This document shows positions 17,242 through 26,080 of a DNA stretch of 64,000 nucleotides, piece by piece. The notes under the pieces are model-generated. The model saw nothing but the letters and a program-made list of their open reading frames with translations. It did no database searches and was not told where the DNA came from. The stretch comes from Noviherbaspirillum soli (GTDB lineage Bacteria > Pseudomonadota > Gammaproteobacteria > Burkholderiales > Burkholderiaceae_D): positions 124,001-188,000 of the forward strand of contig NZ_JACYOX010000003.1 of the NCBI RefSeq assembly GCF_015352955.1. The letters are read 5' to 3'. Each line of letters opens with the position of its first letter. Position 1 is the stretch's first letter. The translations under genes were made by a program, and so were the position numbers.

Positions 17242-17255
17242 CAGCCGACTGACAG
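17239..17255. promoter_or_regulatory. Putative TctD box upstream of tctCBA
   Basis: TGACAG-N5-TGACAG followed by CTT, identical layout to the site at 15058. It starts on the tctE stop codon, 102 nt before tctC. Confidence 0.6.
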
Positions 17256-17356
17256 CTTCGGTTGCTAGAGTTCGCCTCAATGCGGTGCATACCGCTCATT
17301 CAAAAAGCGGGCTGGCGCCCAGTCAGCCGCCATCACAACCGTCACTGGAGACAATC

Positions 17357-18343
17357 ATGAAAAAGATCCTCTGCGTCTTTACGCTCGCCGCCGCCGCTGT
17401 TGCCCCCGCCGGCGCCTTCGCCGGCCCGCTGGACAAGACCGAATGCATCGCGGCCGCCAAGCCGGGCGGCGGCTTCGACCTGACCTGCAAGCTGGCCCAG
17501 ACCGCGCTGTTCGACGCCCATGTGATCAAGGACCCGATGCGGGTGACGTACATGCCGGGCGGCATCGGCGCCGTGGCCTACAACGCCATCGTCGCGCAGC
17601 GTCCGGCCGAGCCCAACACCATCGTCGCCTTCTCGGGCGGCTCGCTGCTCAACATCGCGCAGGGCAAGTTCGGCCGCTACAGCGAGAACGACGTGCGCTG
17701 GCTGGCCGTCATCGGCGCCGACTATGGCGCGGTGGTGGTGCGCAAGGATTCGCCCTACAAGACCATGGCCGACCTCGCCAACGCGCTCAAGACTGACGCC
17801 ACCAAGGTGGTGCTGGGCGCCGGCGGCACCGTGGGCAGCCAGGACTGGATGAAGGCCGCGCTGACCGCCAAGGCCGCCGGCGTGAACCACAAGACCATGC
17901 GCTTCGTCGCATTCGAGGGCGGCGGCGAGGCGATCGCCGCGCTGCAGGGCGGCCATATCAGCGCCTACTTCGGCGATGCCGGCGAAGCCTCGTCGCAGAT
18001 CAAGGCCGGCGCCAACATCCGCGTGCTGGCGGTGATGTCGGACAAGCGCCTGCCGGGCGCGCTGGCCGACGTGCCGACCGCCAAGGAGCAGGGCTATGAC
18101 ATCGACTGGGCCATCGTGCGCGGCTTCTACATGGGACCCAAGGTCAGCGACGCCGACTTCAACACCTGGTCGGAAGCCTTCGCCAAGGTCACCAAGACCA
18201 AGGAGTTTTCCAAGCTGCTGGACGAGCGCGGCCTGTACCCGATGACCCTGACCGGCCCGGAACTCAATAGCTACATCAAGAGCGCCACCGAGAAGTACCG
18301 CAAGCTGGCCGGCGACTTCGGCCTGATGGGACAACCGAAATGA
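17357..18343 (+). CDS. tctC: Tricarboxylate-binding periplasmic protein TctC
   Basis: A 328-residue Bug/TctC receptor. Residues 1-22 are a Sec signal peptide (MKKILCVFTLAAAAVAPAG). The mature part has the TctC pattern (AAKPGGGFDLTCKL, YMPGGIGAVAYN, FEGGGEAIAALQGGH). It binds citrate or another tricarboxylate in the periplasm and hands it to TctBA. GGAGA precedes the ATG at 17357. Its stop overlaps the tctB start (ATGA). Position after tctDE makes the citrate-type assignment stronger than for the other two Bug receptors here. Confidence 0.92.
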   Translation: MKKILCVFTLAAAAVAPAGAFAGPLDKTECIAAAKPGGGFDLTCKLAQTALFDAHVIKDPMRVTYMPGGIGAVAYNAIVAQRPAEPNTIVAFSGGSLLNIAQGKFGRYSENDVRWLAVIGADYGAVVVRKDSPYKTMADLANALKTDATKVVLGAGGTVGSQDWMKAALTAKAAGVNHKTMRFVAFEGGGEAIAALQGGHISAYFGDAGEASSQIKAGANIRVLAVMSDKRLPGALADVPTAKEQGYDIDWAIVRGFYMGPKVSDADFNTWSEAFAKVTKTKEFSKLLDERGLYPMTLTGPELNSYIKSATEKYRKLAGDFGLMGQPK

Positions 18344-18795
18344 CCAGCGACCGCGTCCTCGGCATTCTTGCCGTCGTGATGGGCGCCGGCATGGCCGCGA
18401 TGTCCTGGGGCTACGTGGCCCAGGTCGAATACGAGCCGGTCGGGCCGCGCGCCTTCCCGCTGCTGCTGGCGGGGCTGATCGTGCTGTGCGGCTTGTGGCT
18501 CGTCGTCAAGCCTTCGCACCGCGCCCATTTCGGCAGCACGCTGCAGATGCGCAGCGTTGCGCTGTGCGCCCTGTTCGTGGTGCTGTATGCGGTGCTGTTC
18601 CAGCTGCTGGGATTCGTGATCGCCACAGCGCTGATGTCGATTCCCGTCGGCCGCATCTTTGGCGGCACCTGGAAGCAATCGGTGCTGACCGGCGTGGGCA
18701 TGGGCCTGGTGCTGTTCGTGCTGTTTGACACCCTGCTCGACGTGGTGCTGCCGGCCGGCATCGCGAAGCCGCTCTTCACCGCGATTGGACTCTGA
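18340..18795 (+). CDS. tctB: Tripartite tricarboxylate transporter small subunit TctB
   Basis: A 151-residue membrane protein with four hydrophobic helices and the typical opening followed by YEPVGPRAFPLLLAGLI. TctB is the small membrane subunit of the secondary transporter. It overlaps tctC by 4 nt and is 2 nt from tctA, so the three are co-translated. Confidence 0.92.
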   Translation: MTSDRVLGILAVVMGAGMAAMSWGYVAQVEYEPVGPRAFPLLLAGLIVLCGLWLVVKPSHRAHFGSTLQMRSVALCALFVVLYAVLFQLLGFVIATALMSIPVGRIFGGTWKQSVLTGVGMGLVLFVLFDTLLDVVLPAGIAKPLFTAIGL

Positions 18796-18797
18796 TC

Positions 18798-20327
18798 ATG
18801 GATACCCTTTCATTCCTCACCTCGGGCTTCGCGGTCGCGTTGCAGCCGATGAACCTGCTGATGGCGGCCATCGGCGCCTTCATCGGCACCGTGGTCGGCC
18901 TGCTGCCCGGCCTCGGCCCCATCAATGGCGTGGCGATCCTGATGCCGCTGGCATTCGCGCTGAAGCTGCCGCCGGAAACCGCGCTGATCCTGCTGGCGGC
19001 GGTGTACATCGGCTGCGAATATGGCGGGCGCATCTCGTCCATCCTGCTCAACGTGCCGGGCGACGCCGCGGCCATCATGACGGCGATGGACGGCTATCCG
19101 ATGGCCAGGAAGGGCATGGGCGGCGTGGCGCTGTCGATCTCGGCCTGGAGCTCCTTCGTCGGCTCGATGATTGCCACCGTCGGCATCGTGATGATGACGC
19201 CGCTGCTGTCGAAATGGGCGCTGGCGTTCGGCCCGGCCGAGTACTTCGCGCTGATGGTGTTCGCATTCGCCTGCCTGACCGGCCTCCTGGGCGACCAGCC
19301 CGTCAAGGCGCTGCTGGCGACCCTGATCGGTTTGGCGCTGGCCACCGTGGGCGTGGACGCCAATTCCGGCGTCTACCGCTTCACCTTCGACTCGATCAAC
19401 CTGTCGGACGGCATCCAGTTCATCGTGGTCGTCATCGGCCTGTTCTCCATCAGCGAACTGCTGCTGATGCTGGAGGAGGCGGTGCATGGCAAGGCGGTGA
19501 TCCCGGAAACCGGCCGCACGCTGTTCAACCGCCGCGAAGTGGCGGAGACCTGGTGGGGCACTGTGCGCTCGTCGCTGGTGGGCTTCGTGGTCGGTATCCT
19601 GCCTGGCGCCGGCGCCACGGTGGCAAGCGCCATCACCTACTCGATGGAAAAGCGCATCGCCGGCGCCAGCGGCTCCTTCGGCGAAGGCGACATCCGCGGC
19701 GTGGCCGCGCCGGAGGCGGCCAACAACGCCTCGGCCAATGCCTCGTTCATCCCGATGCTGACGCTGGGCGTGCCCGGTTCCGGCACCACCGCAGTGATGA
19801 TGGGCGCGCTGACGCTGTACAACATCACGCCGGGCCCGGCGCTGTTCCAGCAGCAGCCGACGCTGGTGTGGGGCCTGATCGCATCGATGTTCATCGGCAA
19901 CGTGATCCTGCTGGTGATGAACATCCCGATGGTGGGCGTGTTCACCCGCATGCTGAAGGTGCCGAACTGGGCGCTGGTGCCGGGCATCCTGGCCGTCTCG
20001 GCGGTCGGCGTGTATGCGGTGCACTCGACCACCTTCGACCTGGTGCTGATGTCCATCCTTGGCGTGGTGGGCTATGCGCTGCGCAAGTGCGAGATGCCGA
20101 TGGCGCCGCTGATCCTGGGCTTCGTGCTGGGCGAGATGATGGAGCAGAACCTGCGCCGCGCGCTGTCCATCACCAACGGTGAACTCGGCATCCTGTGGGA
20201 AAGCCCGATCTCGGTCGGCCTCTGGATCTGCGCCGCCGCGATGGTGATCGTGCCGCTGGCTTTCCGCAAGCTCAGGAAGCCGGCTGCAGGCATCGCGCCG
20301 GCTGGTGTGGTGGTGGAGCAGGCCTGA
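18798..20327 (+). CDS. tctA: Tripartite tricarboxylate transporter large subunit TctA
   Basis: A 509-residue permease with about 11-12 membrane helices and the paired family signatures GTVVGLLPGLGPINGVAILMP (near residues 30-50) and VGILPGAGATVASAITYSME (near 259-278). This is the transport subunit that drives uptake with an ion gradient. Normal length (about 500). The operon ends at a strong terminator at 20363. Confidence 0.95.
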   Translation: MDTLSFLTSGFAVALQPMNLLMAAIGAFIGTVVGLLPGLGPINGVAILMPLAFALKLPPETALILLAAVYIGCEYGGRISSILLNVPGDAAAIMTAMDGYPMARKGMGGVALSISAWSSFVGSMIATVGIVMMTPLLSKWALAFGPAEYFALMVFAFACLTGLLGDQPVKALLATLIGLALATVGVDANSGVYRFTFDSINLSDGIQFIVVVIGLFSISELLLMLEEAVHGKAVIPETGRTLFNRREVAETWWGTVRSSLVGFVVGILPGAGATVASAITYSMEKRIAGASGSFGEGDIRGVAAPEAANNASANASFIPMLTLGVPGSGTTAVMMGALTLYNITPGPALFQQQPTLVWGLIASMFIGNVILLVMNIPMVGVFTRMLKVPNWALVPGILAVSAVGVYAVHSTTFDLVLMSILGVVGYALRKCEMPMAPLILGFVLGEMMEQNLRRALSITNGELGILWESPISVGLWICAAAMVIVPLAFRKLRKPAAGIAPAGVVVEQA

Positions 20328-20362
20328 TGTCCTGACTTGCGAGCCGCGTTCGGTGGCTCGGC

Positions 20363-20402
20363 AAGCCCGTTGCGCTGGAAGGCGCAACGGGCTTTTGTTT
20401 TT
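20363..20402 (+). terminator. Rho-independent terminator of tctCBA
   Basis: A 13-bp perfect stem (AAGCCCGTTGCGC / GCGCAACGGGCTT, 5-nt loop) followed by TTGTTTTT. Confidence 0.9.
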
Positions 20403-20437
20403 GGATGGGGCTTGTGCCGGGAGACGGGAAGGGGGCA

Positions 20438-20524
20438 GTTGCCGTTGCCGTTGCTTTTGAAGTGGCCGTTGCCGTTGCAGTTAGATCCGGTTGAATTGCA
20501 ACAGCAACGGCAACCGCGCTCGCT
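20438..20524. repeat. GCCGTT iterations with inverted repeat
   Basis: GTTGCC/GCCGTT units are repeated at 20438-20454 and 20468-20478 and re-appear inverted at 20514-20524 (11-bp stem, 35-nt interval). It lies between convergent transcripts and may act as a second hairpin for the minus-strand hydrolase gene. Confidence 0.5.
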
Positions 20525-20578
20525 TCCCCAGGCCCCGCAGCCTCATCCCGCTACCCGGACGGCAGCCGGGCTCTTCGC

Positions 20579-22447
20579 TCAATCAACGAATGGCAGACCC
20601 GCGCTGATCCCGTTCACATTCACGCTCAGCGGAATGCGGGTGTAATAGTTGAAGTACTGCGGATGGTAGCCAAACACCACCAGCCCCAGCTCATCGCTGC
20701 CATGCAGCAGCATGCTCACGCCCGGCAAGGTCACCGTCTGGGTGCCGAATCCCAGGATCGGCTGCACCTGGTCGTGCACCAGTTGCTGGCGGCCGTCGGC
20801 GGTCTTGCGTACCAGGCCGAGGAACAGGATAGGCGGGTTGTCGATGGCTGCCTGCAGCGGATCGGTCGGTGCGACGGTGAGCGTGACCGTGGGCGTGCCC
20901 AGCAGCTTGCGGTCGCTACCCGAGGGCTGCGCCAGCCTTACCACCGTGCCGGCCTCGGGGCCGGTAAAGGACTTCATCAGCGGCGAGGCCAGTGTGGCAG
21001 GGTCGTTCGGAATGATCGCCGGCGCCAGCAGGGCAGGAACGCCGGCCACCATGTTCTGCACCGACGAAGGCGTGGCCGTGGCGCTCGCGCCGCCGCGCCG
21101 GATCAGCGGCGCGCCGGACGGATTCGTGCCCAGCTTCGCCACTTCATGGCAGCCGCCCTCGGCAGTCTCGCCTTTCGCGCCGTTGGTGGCGCTGCCATCC
21201 TCCAGCACGGCGCGCAGGTCGGGCACGGTCAGGTAGTCGGCGGAATAGCTGGCGTTGAGCCGCGCATCGACCAGGTTCTGCGAGAGGAAGGAAAACGCCA
21301 GGCGGGCCACCGGGATGGAGGCGCCGCCGCAGGAGACGTTTTCCTCGGTGAACTTGGTCCCGCTGGTGCTGCTGACCAGGACGTCGGGATGGCCGAAGCG
21401 CACCGCCATGAACTTGGAGTTGGGATTGGCCTTGCGGTAGCACTGGAAGGCGTCGAAGCCTTCGTTCAGGTTGAACAGGATGTCGTTGGACGACTGGATG
21501 AAGAACCCCGGTATGCCGGGCTGCTGCATGCTGGCGCTGTCGTTCTCGCAGTAGGACACCGCGCTGTGCCGGTACATGGTCTGGCTGAAATTCGGGCTGA
21601 CCCGGTTGAAGGTGCTGGCATCGACGAAGGCCTGGTAGGTGAAGGGTTCGGCGCGGCCCAGCCCGGCCGCGCCGACGCCGACCAGCAGCGCCAGGTATTC
21701 GCTCTTGGGCGTGTTGTAGAGGCTGTAGCGCAGGTCGTACCAGGTGGAAGTGGGCACGATGGCGTCGATCCGTTTGTCGACGCCGGCGCCAATCGTCTGG
21801 AAGCCGCCGCCATAGCTGAGGCCTACGCCGCCCACCACCGGGTCCGGCACGCCGTCGCGGTTCTTGCGATGCGCCAGCCGGGGCAGATTGGCCTCCGCCC
21901 AATCGATGATGGCCTTCACGTCGCGGCCTTCGATCTCCGGGTCCATCACATTGGCAAAGCCGCCGGAGTCGCCGAAGCCGCGCTGGTCGAAACTGATCAC
22001 ATACCAGCCGCGTCCGCCGGCCTTGCCGCCCTGGGCGCCGCTGGTCAGGGCCAGCTTGGCGGTCTGCAGCGGCGTATTGGCGGCGGCATCGTAGGAAGTG
22101 GTGTCGAGATCGCGGGTGCGCTTGCCACCCCATCCGTGGCCTTCCAGCAGCAGCGGCGCGCTGCTGCCGACCGGGATGTCGGGCACATATACGGTGAACG
22201 CAATCACCGCGCCGTCAGCCGAGACCGTGCTGGCGTCGAAGCGGCGCGCGGTCTGCGCCGGCGCGGTATCGTTCAGCGGCAGCAGCCCGGCCTGGTCGAT
22301 CGTGGAAACCAGGGTCTGGGTGGTGTCGGCAAGCAGGGTGGCGGCGGTTTTGGGGGCCAAGGCCGCGCCAGGCTCGTTATTGCCGCAGGCGGCAAGCGCT
22401 GCAGACAGGGTGAATGCGCCGGCGGCGCGCCATGATAGGGATGTCAT
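20579..22447 (-). CDS. Exported S15/CocE-like alpha/beta hydrolase (lipoprotein)
   Basis: A 622-residue protein. Residues 1-21 are a lipoprotein signal (MTSLSWRAAGAFTLSAALAAC, lipobox LAAC). The catalytic core has a S15-type nucleophile motif in GGVGLSYGGGFQTIGAGVDKR preceded by SFDQRGFGDSGG. The family (CocE/NonD, Xaa-Pro dipeptidyl-peptidase-like) hydrolyses esters or N-terminal dipeptides. The C-terminal 150 residues look like a beta-rich jelly roll. GGAGGAAG lies 6-7 nt before the ATG at 22447. It is monocistronic; the true substrate is unknown. Confidence 0.8.
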   Translation of the reverse strand: MTSLSWRAAGAFTLSAALAACGNNEPGAALAPKTAATLLADTTQTLVSTIDQAGLLPLNDTAPAQTARRFDASTVSADGAVIAFTVYVPDIPVGSSAPLLLEGHGWGGKRTRDLDTTSYDAAANTPLQTAKLALTSGAQGGKAGGRGWYVISFDQRGFGDSGGFANVMDPEIEGRDVKAIIDWAEANLPRLAHRKNRDGVPDPVVGGVGLSYGGGFQTIGAGVDKRIDAIVPTSTWYDLRYSLYNTPKSEYLALLVGVGAAGLGRAEPFTYQAFVDASTFNRVSPNFSQTMYRHSAVSYCENDSASMQQPGIPGFFIQSSNDILFNLNEGFDAFQCYRKANPNSKFMAVRFGHPDVLVSSTSGTKFTEENVSCGGASIPVARLAFSFLSQNLVDARLNASYSADYLTVPDLRAVLEDGSATNGAKGETAEGGCHEVAKLGTNPSGAPLIRRGGASATATPSSVQNMVAGVPALLAPAIIPNDPATLASPLMKSFTGPEAGTVVRLAQPSGSDRKLLGTPTVTLTVAPTDPLQAAIDNPPILFLGLVRKTADGRQQLVHDQVQPILGFGTQTVTLPGVSMLLHGSDELGLVVFGYHPQYFNYYTRIPLSVNVNGISAGLPFVD

Positions 22448-22593
22448 TTGTCTTCCTCCGTGTAGCGGCAATCTGCGACTGCCGCTTGATCTGTTTTTGT
22501 GCAGCAATAATCAGACCATAAAGGAGAAAAACTTGTTCCGGAAAACCGTTGATCACACGCAATAGAACGCTCGTGCGAAGCGGCGTTTCAAGC

Positions 22594-22627
22594 AGGAGGG
22601 GCCTGCCGGTTTCGGCAGGCCCCTCCT
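22594..22627. terminator. Hairpin downstream of the Tyr-rich protein gene
   Basis: A perfect 15-bp stem (AGGAGGGGCCTGCCG and complement) with a GTTT loop. There is no clear U tract on the minus strand. Confidence 0.6.
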
Positions 22628-22649
22628 TCCCGCAACGGGAGCGACAGCT

Positions 22650-23081
22650 TCAGTAGCCGTAGTAATAACGCTGATGACGCTCGCGCCAGTAAGGCCGCTC
22701 ATAGCCGCTTTCCACCACCACGGCCGCAGGCTGGGCCTGGTAGACGGGGGCCGGCTGGTAATACACCTGTGGCGGCGGCGCCGGCTGGTAATAGGTGCGC
22801 GGCGCTTCGTAGTAGGCAGGGGCCGGCGGCTGGTAGTAGGTTTGCGGCGGCGCGTAGCTGGGCGCTGCAGTGGCATTGGCGATCAGGGAGCCGACAACGA
22901 GCGCGCCCAGCACGCCGGCCACCACCGCTGCGCCATTGTTGCCGTGGCCACCGTGTCCGCCGTGGCCGCGATAGCCGCCGTTGCCATGGTAGCGGCCGCC
23001 ATCGGCAAGGGCCGGGCTGGACAGGGAGGCCGCCAGCAGTCCGGCGGCGGCGACGGTGGAAATCAGGGTCTTGCTGCGCAT
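22650..23081 (-). CDS. Exported Gly/His- and Pro/Tyr-rich protein
   Basis: A 143-residue secreted protein: signal peptide 1-26 (MRSKTLISTVAAAGLLAASL), a GYRGHGGHGGHGNNG linker, a short hydrophobic helix (VVAGVLGALVVGSLIA, about 53-68), then Pro/Tyr-rich repeats built on YYQPAP-like units and a Tyr-rich end YYYGY. This architecture is frequent in proteobacterial envelope proteins (YMGG/glycine-zipper-like). It is probably inner-membrane or periplasmic. The start at 23081 follows AAAGGA. It is not in an operon with the neighbours; function unknown. Confidence 0.7.
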   Translation of the reverse strand: MRSKTLISTVAAAGLLAASLSSPALADGGRYHGNGGYRGHGGHGGHGNNGAAVVAGVLGALVVGSLIANATAAPSYAPPQTYYQPPAPAYYEAPRTYYQPAPPPQVYYQPAPVYQAQPAAVVVESGYERPYWRERHQRYYYGY

Positions 23082-23201
23082 GGCTATGTCCTTTCCAGGA
23101 AACGCCGGCAAGGACCGGCGAGGACCTGAATATACGGTCTTCCCGCGCAGCGGTGTTCGCTTCTTATGCCTTGTTACAAGTTTTACGGATGCCGGCGGCA
23201 T

Positions 23202-24644
23202 TCAGCGCGGATAGAGCCGCTGCAGGATGGCGCTGGTCATCTGTTCCAGCAGTTCACCAAGCTGCGTATCGCAGGCGGCATTGCCCCAGAGCGCCGGCAG
23301 CCTGGCCGCATGGCGCGCCACCTCGGCTTCGACCTCCGCCTGCCAGAAGGACGGCGCCTCGCTCTCGACGAAGCCGCCGCGGCCGCGTCCGAAATGCGCC
23401 ACCGCCAGGTAGCGCAGCAGCGCCGCCACCAGCAGCGAGCGCAGGAATTCCGGCGAGAACCGCACCCGCGCCTCGTTGCGGCTGGTCGTGGTGTTGAAGG
23501 TCCAGGCGGCGCCGGAGAAGGTCAGCGCGCCGACGATGCCGCCCAGCAGCGCGCCGGCGCCGAAACTCAGGCCGCCGGCCATCAGGTCGGCCGACAGGCC
23601 GGTGGCCGCGCCCGACACCACCGCGCCCAGCAGTCCCGCCTGGCGGGCGTCGACCGGCGTGCGCACCACATAGGCTTTCTGCACCCGCTCGTGTATCCGC
23701 TGCGCCGCGCCGGCGTCGAGCCGGTGCAGCCGCAGCAACTGCGCGGTGCTGTCGGCGATGCCCTGTTCCAGGCGCGCCATCAGCGCCTTCATCGCCTGTT
23801 CCTCGCGCCTGGCGCCGAGCTTCTGCCCGAGTCCGACGGTGCGCGCCACGCTGTCGAGCATGGGCCGCCCGGCCGGCGGCACCGGCTCGCTGTCGGCGGC
23901 GGCGGCGCACAGCTGCCGGCCGAGCAGCTGCATGGCGTCATGGAAGCGAGACTGGTTGTCATGCGCCCATTGCGCCAGCAACCGGTCGCAGGCGGCCCGC
24001 TTGTCGGCCGGCACCAGCGCCGCCAGCGCTTCGAACAGCACGCGTTCATGCACCCAGCAGCGGGCGAAGGCGTCCAGCGCCAGCACCCGGCGCACTGCCG
24101 GACAGTCGGCCAGCGCCTCGGCCCAGCGCGCCTGCTCGGACTGTTCCTGCGCGGCCGGGCGTGGCGGCCCCATCTGGTTCAGCAGGACCACCACCGGCTT
24201 GCCCAGCCAGTCCAGCACCTTCATTTCCGGCGCCAGGTAACCGGCGTCGTGCGGATCTTCGGAGGCGTTGACCAGGTACAGCACCAGGTCGGCTTCCTCG
24301 CGCGCGGTGCGCAGCGCCTGCTGGCTGAGCCAGAACGGCCGGTCGCGGTAGCGGTCGATGACCTCGCGCAGCAGCCAGCCTATCGGGTTGTCGGCCGTGG
24401 CCAGACGCTTCGCCAGCCGCACCGAGTCGCCAAAACCGGGTGTATCCCACAGCAGCAGCGCATCGCCCCCGGCGGTGCGCAGCAGCGGATGCGACTCGGA
24501 CGCGACGGTCACATGCGCGGCGTCGCGCACTTCGCCCAGGTCCATGCCGACCAGGGTACGGGCCAGCGTGGTCTTGCCGGCATTGGTATGGGAAATCAAC
24601 ACCAGCTGGATCTGCTGGCCTTGCTGCCCCTGCGCCGCACTCAT
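23202..24644 (-). CDS. DUF3482 GTPase
   Basis: A 480-residue protein. The N-terminal G domain has the P-loop HTNAGKTTLARTL (G1), G3 in LWDTPGFGDS and a G4-like LLNQMG where NKxD is expected. The C-terminal half is DUF3482, with glycine-rich helices (GLLGAVVSGAATGLSADLMAGG) resembling membrane-inserting domains. It overlaps the DUF2868 gene by 4 nt; the two are a conserved pair, so the GTPase likely works on the membrane with its partner. The degenerate G4 (QMG for KxD) suggests altered nucleotide specificity. Cellular role is unknown. Confidence 0.8.
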   Translation of the reverse strand: MSAAQGQQGQQIQLVLISHTNAGKTTLARTLVGMDLGEVRDAAHVTVASESHPLLRTAGGDALLLWDTPGFGDSVRLAKRLATADNPIGWLLREVIDRYRDRPFWLSQQALRTAREEADLVLYLVNASEDPHDAGYLAPEMKVLDWLGKPVVVLLNQMGPPRPAAQEQSEQARWAEALADCPAVRRVLALDAFARCWVHERVLFEALAALVPADKRAACDRLLAQWAHDNQSRFHDAMQLLGRQLCAAAADSEPVPPAGRPMLDSVARTVGLGQKLGARREEQAMKALMARLEQGIADSTAQLLRLHRLDAGAAQRIHERVQKAYVVRTPVDARQAGLLGAVVSGAATGLSADLMAGGLSFGAGALLGGIVGALTFSGAAWTFNTTTSRNEARVRFSPEFLRSLLVAALLRYLAVAHFGRGRGGFVESEAPSFWQAEVEAEVARHAARLPALWGNAACDTQLGELLEQMTSAILQRLYPR

Positions 24645-26080
24645 GGCGCGCTCCGGGCCGCGCCCAGCAGCCGCTCCAGCTCCTCGCCGCCGGCGTCGGG
24701 CGCGAGAAGATTGACAATGGCCGCGGGAACTTGGTGCTGCGCGCAGAACTGGCGCCAGAGGCCGGCCCGCTCGGCGGCGCGGGCGGCGGCCTGCGGACCC
24801 AGCCGCTCCAGATAGCCGGACTCGTCGATCAGGGCCACCACCCCGGCGGCATGGCTGCCGCGCAGCTGGTCCAGGAACTGGCCGTGATTCTCCGGCTCCG
24901 GCGTCGCCGACAGCGCAAACAGCGCCGCCGTCACCGCCTGGCCTGCAGCCGGCGCCGGCGGCGCGTCGCCATAGGCCGTCACCGGCAGCATAATCAGCTC
25001 GGCCTGCTCGCCCAGCAGCGTGCGCGCTGCGCCGGCAAGGCCGGCCTGACGCGCCTCGTCAACCCGCATGCTGTAGGGACAAACCCGCAGGGTGGCGGTG
25101 CCCGGCGCAAGGCCGGCGCACAGGCGCTGGAAATAGGGCTGGGCCAGGTCAAGCGGAAAGCGCGCGGCCAGCCGCCGCTCGCGCAGCCAGGCGAACGCGG
25201 CCAGCGCCAGGCGCGGCAGCACCACCAGGAGGAGCAGGGTGGCGGCATACAGATGCACCCACTGGGCTCCGGAGTCGGGCGGCGCCGGCTGCCCGAAGCG
25301 CAGCGCTTCCACCTGCTGCGGCGTGAAGCCATTCAGGCCCAGCAGCGACACCGCGGGCAGGAACAGCCAGGACAGGAGCGCATGCACCTGGCCGGCATCG
25401 AGGAAGGTGCTTTCCCAGCCGACCCGGTAGGCCGCCAGCACGCCGCGCAGGTACAGCGACATTGCCGCGCCCGCGGCCAGCAGTGCGGCGCAGAGATGCA
25501 GGATGCGCGCGCCGCGGGCCAGGGTCAGCGGCGCCGACAGCGACAGCCATTCCTCGGCGAAGCGGGCGAGCGCGGCGCCGAACCTGGCCTGCGCGCGGCG
25601 AACCCGCGGCAGCGCCGGCCAGTGCAGGGCGCCGAAGCGCCGCCGCGCCGCGCGGCGCGGCAGCAGCGGCCGCAGCAGCAGCAACAGGTACACCGCCAGA
25701 TTCCACAGCAGGATCAGCAGCAGGGGCGCCGACAGCAGGTTGACGCGGTGCACGTCGCCGATACGATCAGCCAGCACGCCGAACAGCAATGCCAGCGCCG
25801 GCAGCACGATGCCGGCAATGCGCAGCCAGGGGCGCGGACGCAGCATGCCGGCGGCCGCCGGCGTGCGTTCCGCCAGGCGCGCCAGCAGTTGCTGGGCGCG
25901 CTTGTGCAGGAACAGGTCAGGCGTGGGCGCCTGTTTGCGCTCGGCTGCCGTCCACTGCGCCAGTTCGCGCGCGGTGCGGCTGGCGTAACGCCGGTCGTCC
26001 TCGCTCAGGATGCGGCGCTCGCCATCGCTGGTCTCGATCGCCTTGATCATCAGCACGTCATGCGCAGCGCGTTCATCCAT
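24641..26080 (-). CDS. DUF2868 membrane protein
   Basis: A 479-residue protein with four to five hydrophobic segments in the central part (IAGIVLPALALLFGVLADRI, LLSAPLLLILLWNLAVYLLL, LLSWLFLPAVSLLGLNGF) and soluble ends. DUF2868 proteins are paired with DUF3482 GTPases in many proteobacteria. The N-terminus (MDERAAHDVLMIKAIE) is family-like. The two genes form an operon whose promoter should lie in the AT-rich region to the right. Confidence 0.78.
   Translation of the reverse strand: MDERAAHDVLMIKAIETSDGERRILSEDDRRYASRTARELAQWTAAERKQAPTPDLFLHKRAQQLLARLAERTPAAAGMLRPRPWLRIAGIVLPALALLFGVLADRIGDVHRVNLLSAPLLLILLWNLAVYLLLLLRPLLPRRAARRRFGALHWPALPRVRRAQARFGAALARFAEEWLSLSAPLTLARGARILHLCAALLAAGAAMSLYLRGVLAAYRVGWESTFLDAGQVHALLSWLFLPAVSLLGLNGFTPQQVEALRFGQPAPPDSGAQWVHLYAATLLLLVVLPRLALAAFAWLRERRLAARFPLDLAQPYFQRLCAGLAPGTATLRVCPYSMRVDEARQAGLAGAARTLLGEQAELIMLPVTAYGDAPPAPAAGQAVTAALFALSATPEPENHGQFLDQLRGSHAAGVVALIDESGYLERLGPQAAARAAERAGLWRQFCAQHQVPAAIVNLLAPDAGGEELERLLGAARSAP

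Noticed and set aside
20438-20524. GCCGTT repeats considered as a CRISPR-like or VNTR array
   Set aside because: Units are imperfect, unspaced and form an inverted pair; no spacers.
20663-22435. A 590-codon plus-strand ORF opposite the S15-like hydrolase
   Set aside because: The minus-strand gene has a lipobox, ribosome-binding site and nucleophile motif; the shadow has none.
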